Of a DNA stretch of 64,000 nt, positions 61,087 through 64,000 are shown piece by piece. This DNA comes from Clostridiales bacterium. Lineage in GTDB: Bacteria; Bacillota; Clostridia; Saccharofermentanales; Saccharofermentanaceae. The position numbers and the translations under genes are program-made. The stretch covers positions 123,981-187,980 of the forward strand of contig JAFWMQ010000007.1 of NCBI GenBank assembly GCA_017510605.1, written 5' to 3'. The notes under the pieces are model-generated. The model saw nothing but the letters and a program-made list of their open reading frames with translations. It did not search any database and was not told the origin of the DNA. Position 1 is the stretch's first letter; each line of letters starts with the position of its first letter.

Positions 61087-63144
61087 ATGTTTTTAATGAT
61101 TCTGAAAATGTCGGCCGTTACAGCCGGTAATATCCTGATAACTTTTATTTTATGGAAGTTATTGAAAGATAAGAAAATTACCTGGAGCTACAGGATCGTA
61201 CTGGCGGTGATATTCGGCACGCTTGCAATCCTAGCTACTCATTATGGTATTGATTACCGGGATATGATGATCAATGTCAGAGATCTTGCCCCCCTCACAG
61301 TCGGTCTTTTCTTTGATCCGGTCGCAGGCATTATTGCAGGTTTTATCGGCGGAATCGAGAGGTATATAGCCGGAGCTTATTTTGGTGTAGGTTCTTATAC
61401 AAGAATAGCGTGTTCCATTTCCACCTGCTTATCAGGTTTAGTTGCTGCCCTGTTAAGGATAGTTATCTTCAAGGGAAAAAAGCCATCCATGGTATTCTCA
61501 TTTTTCATCGGTGCAACTATGGAAGTATTCCATATGTATGTTGTATTTATAACTCACAGAAGCGATATGAATATGGCTTATTATGTCGTAAAGACATGTG
61601 CGCCTCCGATGATCATCTTCACAGGAATAGGCCTTGCTCTTATATCACTGATTATCAGGATCGATTCCGGTGAATGGACAAATCCCAAGACCTTAAGCCG
61701 TTCTCAGGATATTCGTGTTTCCCAGAAATTCCAGTTCTGGCTCTTCCTGATAACATCTGTTGTTCTTATTTCAAATCTTATACTTGTAAACGTTCTCCAG
61801 ACGCAGATTGCCGAACAGAAAAGCGCTTCTGTCCTTCAGCGTGCCACCCGGAGCATAGGCGGCACATATGACGCTTCCATCAACAAAGAAAAAGACTTCG
61901 GAACAATGTCTTTCAGCGTCGGAGAAAACGGAGGTTATGTCGTTTTTGATAAATACGGGAAAATACTCTATGGTGATAATACCGGTGAACCGGTTGATCC
62001 AGGCGTAATGGAAGATTCCTGGACCCGATCAGACAAAGAGATGTTCCCTTCCACGCTTTACGGTTATAACTGCATGTGTATGGCGAGAAAAACAGGTGAC
62101 GGAAATATGGTACTTGTTTATCTTACATATGACGAAGTTTTTACCGAGAGAAATCATACCTTTTATGAGACCGTACTCGCAGACATTCTGCTGTTCACTG
62201 TAATCTACATACTGATCTCTGTGCTTGTACAGAAGATCGTTGTAAATAATCTTGAAATGGTCAACAAATCACTGCGCAAGATCACAAACGGCAATCTTAA
62301 CGAAGTAGTTTCCGTTTATTCTTCTTCAGAATTCGCATCCCTGTCTAATGATATAAATCAGACCGTAGATGTATTGAAGACCTATATTGACGAGGCTGAG
62401 AAGCGGATAGAGCAGGAGCTCGAGTTTGCCAAGAGCATTCAGGAATCAGCCCTGCCTCATAATTTCGCATTCCCACGAAAAGACCTGGAAATATTTGCAT
62501 CCATGGATCCGGCAAAAGAAGTCGGCGGAGACTTCTATGATTTCTTCTTTGTTGATAACAACAAGATATGCCTGGTAATAGCAGACGTATCAGGAAAAGG
62601 AATCCCCGCTTCCCTCTTCATGATGAAGAGTAAGGCTATAATCCGCGGTTATGCGGAATCCGGAAAGAACCCCTCTGAGATCTTCAGGCTTGCTAATAAC
62701 GGGTTGTGCGACGGTAATGATGCAGATATGTTTGTAACTGTATGGATAGGCATAGTTGATCTTGATACGGGTCACGTGGTGTGCTCTAATGCAGGACATG
62801 AATATCCTGCCATAAAGAGAGTAAACGGCGATTATGAGTTATATAAGCAAAAGCATAATATCGCCCTTGCTGTTATGCGTGATGCAAAATTCAGAGAATA
62901 TGAATTAGACCTGGCTCCCGGGGATTCTCTATTCGTTTATACAGACGGAATACCCGAAGCCATCAACACAGCGCAGGAAGAATACGGCACGGACCGTCTG
63001 CTTGATGTTCTGAACAGGCATAAAGATCTTTCCCAAAAAAATATACTTAAGCAGACCAGACAGGATATCAGATTCTTTGTAGGCGAGGAAGATCAGTTTG
63101 ATGATGTAACGATGCTTGGATTCAAGTATAACGGTCAATCTTAA
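61087..63144 (+). CDS. LytS-type sensor - HAMP - PP2C serine phosphatase (SpoIIE/RsbU-like)
   Basis: Membrane sensor phosphatase of 685 residues. Residues about 1-185 match 5TM-5TMR_LYT sensors (NVRDLAPLTVGLFFDPVAGIIAGFIGGIERY split over two blocks), followed by a periplasmic loop between two spans (about 215-370), a HAMP-like segment (about 385-440) and a PP2C domain (about 455-680). The PP2C metal motifs are EVGGDFYDFFF, IADVSGKGIPASLFM and DDVTMLGF. Such phosphatases dephosphorylate STAS antagonists. The two genes behind it encode the predicted partners. Confidence 0.92.
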   Translation: MFLMILKMSAVTAGNILITFILWKLLKDKKITWSYRIVLAVIFGTLAILATHYGIDYRDMMINVRDLAPLTVGLFFDPVAGIIAGFIGGIERYIAGAYFGVGSYTRIACSISTCLSGLVAALLRIVIFKGKKPSMVFSFFIGATMEVFHMYVVFITHRSDMNMAYYVVKTCAPPMIIFTGIGLALISLIIRIDSGEWTNPKTLSRSQDIRVSQKFQFWLFLITSVVLISNLILVNVLQTQIAEQKSASVLQRATRSIGGTYDASINKEKDFGTMSFSVGENGGYVVFDKYGKILYGDNTGEPVDPGVMEDSWTRSDKEMFPSTLYGYNCMCMARKTGDGNMVLVYLTYDEVFTERNHTFYETVLADILLFTVIYILISVLVQKIVVNNLEMVNKSLRKITNGNLNEVVSVYSSSEFASLSNDINQTVDVLKTYIDEAEKRIEQELEFAKSIQESALPHNFAFPRKDLEIFASMDPAKEVGGDFYDFFFVDNNKICLVIADVSGKGIPASLFMMKSKAIIRGYAESGKNPSEIFRLANNGLCDGNDADMFVTVWIGIVDLDTGHVVCSNAGHEYPAIKRVNGDYELYKQKHNIALAVMRDAKFREYELDLAPGDSLFVYTDGIPEAINTAQEEYGTDRLLDVLNRHKDLSQKNILKQTRQDIRFFVGEEDQFDDVTMLGFKYNGQS

Positions 63145-63194
63145 ACCGCTTTTGTGTAAAATATATATAATCAGGACATTCAGGAGGTAATCCA

Positions 63195-63812
63195 ATGAAG
63201 ACAGAAATAGTAAGTATTTTCTCATCAGGAGACGGCAGGAATGAAGCGCTGGAACTCGCTGAAAAAACAGGAGCATACTGCGGACTGGATAACAAGTCTG
63301 TTCTGCGCCTTCGTCTCCTTTCAGAAGAGCTTATTGAACTTATCCGTTCTTTGTCAGAAGATCTGAGGGGAGATTTCTGGCTTGAAACTAAAGATAAAAA
63401 TGTTGAGATCCACCTGAAAACAGAGATCCCTATGGATCTTCAAACACGCAATGAACTGCTTGCAGTATCTTCTTCAGGCAAGAATTCAGCAGCAAAGGGG
63501 CTTATCGGAAAGATCCGCGAAATGATCGCAATAAAGACACTGCCTGAGAATCCGGACTCAAAATATATGGAACAGCAGGCTCTTGGTCTTCTGTCTCTCG
63601 GATATCAGATGGGTACATATGGTGCCGGAACATATTCCTGGTCAATGAATACATACATTTCCCAGATCGACAAAGCTGATTTCAACATTGATGAGACAAA
63701 AGAAGCTAAAGACGAATTGGAAAAATCAATTGTTGCAAATCTTGCAGATGAAGTTAAAGTCAATATCGTTAATTCGGATGTTGAAGCAACTATCTATAAA
63801 TCATTTGATTAA
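63195..63812 (+). CDS. Kinase-like (RsbW-type) protein without clear catalytic motifs
   Basis: A 205-residue protein between the PP2C and STAS genes. Residues about 30-75 (LRLRLLSEELIELIRSL, FWLETKDKNVEIHL) resemble the N-box helix and following strand of anti-sigma HATPase kinases, but the asparagine of the N box and the glycine-rich G boxes are not evident, and a helical C-terminus (about 130-205) is extra. It probably occupies the anti-sigma position of a partner-switching system, perhaps as a catalytically inactive member. CAGGAGGTAATCC precedes the ATG. Confidence 0.65.
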   Translation: MKTEIVSIFSSGDGRNEALELAEKTGAYCGLDNKSVLRLRLLSEELIELIRSLSEDLRGDFWLETKDKNVEIHLKTEIPMDLQTRNELLAVSSSGKNSAAKGLIGKIREMIAIKTLPENPDSKYMEQQALGLLSLGYQMGTYGAGTYSWSMNTYISQIDKADFNIDETKEAKDELEKSIVANLADEVKVNIVNSDVEATIYKSFD

Positions 63813-63846
63813 AGTCAGACATGCATAATTCAAGGAGGATCAACTA

Positions 63847-64000
63847 TGTTGAACATCATAAAGAACGCAAATGCAAATGTACTTAAGGTCATCCTGGAAG
63901 GAAGACTCGACACGACAACGGCTCCCCAGCTTGAAGCAGAGCTTGGACCTGCATTATCAGGTGTTACAGATCTCAAGTTCGATCTTGAAAAACTTGATTA
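63847..64000 (+). CDS. STAS-domain anti-sigma antagonist (partial)
   Basis: Fifty-one codons before the window end. MLNIIKNANANVLKVILEGR followed by LDTTTAPQLEAEL and KFDLEKLD is the first half of a STAS domain of the SpoIIAA/RsbV type; the phosphorylated serine would lie just beyond the edge. AAGGAGGATCAACT precedes the ATG. It follows the kinase-like gene by 34 bases and completes the PP2C-kinase-STAS cassette. Confidence 0.88.

Overview
The window looks like a chromosome segment from an anaerobic, plant-fibre-degrading member of the Clostridia (Bacillota), probably a gut or rumen organism. Evidence is the moderate GC content, AGGAGG-type ribosome binding sites, TTGACA/TATAAT-type promoters, lipoprotein signal peptides in the Gram-positive style, a BceRS-BceAB type peptide-sensing module, an LplABC-type sugar importer, a complete glucuronate-to-KDPG pathway and membrane-linked GH9 and GH3 glycosidases. 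No rRNA, insertion sequence, prophage or CRISPR array was seen.

Layout. 1-6.0 kb, minus strand: housekeeping genes (RluA-type pseudouridine synthase, murI, DUF1934, rpmF, der, typA and the start of a membrane protein). 6.1-12.6 kb, minus strand: GH9 endoglucanase lipoprotein, nitroreductase, flavodoxin, surE and a DUF1295 membrane enzyme in one tight run, preceded by a DUF3592-like membrane protein. 12.7-23.3 kb: tRNA-Gln, type 4 uracil-DNA glycosylase, Smr protein, RsuA-type pseudouridine synthase, a degenerate J-domain membrane protein, a GH3 beta-glycosidase with swapped domain order, a secreted NlpC/P60-like protein and a 1064-residue polytopic membrane protein.

23.4-39.8 kb is a hexuronate regulon: kdgK-eda, uxaC, an LplABC-type ABC importer, a sialate-O-acetylesterase-like esterase, yesL plus a small membrane protein, uxuA, uxuB, a GntR/FCD regulator, a lipoprotein with two QxVxG repeats, and an ArsB/NhaD-like ion transporter. 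Together these would import uronate-containing oligosaccharides and convert glucuronate through fructuronate, mannonate, KDG and KDPG to pyruvate and glyceraldehyde-3-phosphate. A short motif (ATGGTAGA and relatives, plus a perfect palindrome on the uxuA -10 box) recurs in front of most of these units and is a candidate operator for the GntR protein. The same region carries an intergenic array of five 74-bp units, each with an internal inverted repeat at exactly constant spacing, between the convergent uxaC and ABC operons; a second hairpin repeat lies 3' of kdgK.

39.9-52.8 kb: zinc-ribbon membrane protein, an MBL-GAF-GGDEF fusion, the Bce-like module with a recognisable regulator box, an acetyltransferase, a GNAT-nitroreductase fusion, an NlpC/P60 lipoprotein, a PHP phosphoesterase and a vWA lipoprotein. 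52.9-60.9 kb: small membrane protein, ABC-2 exporter pair, alpha/beta hydrolase with its TetR regulator and a strong operator palindrome, a VTT-PlsC-zinc ribbon fusion, and a lipoprotein. 61.1-64.0 kb, plus strand: PP2C phosphatase with an LytS-type sensor, a kinase-like protein lacking obvious catalytic motifs, and a STAS protein cut by the window end, forming a partner-switching cassette.
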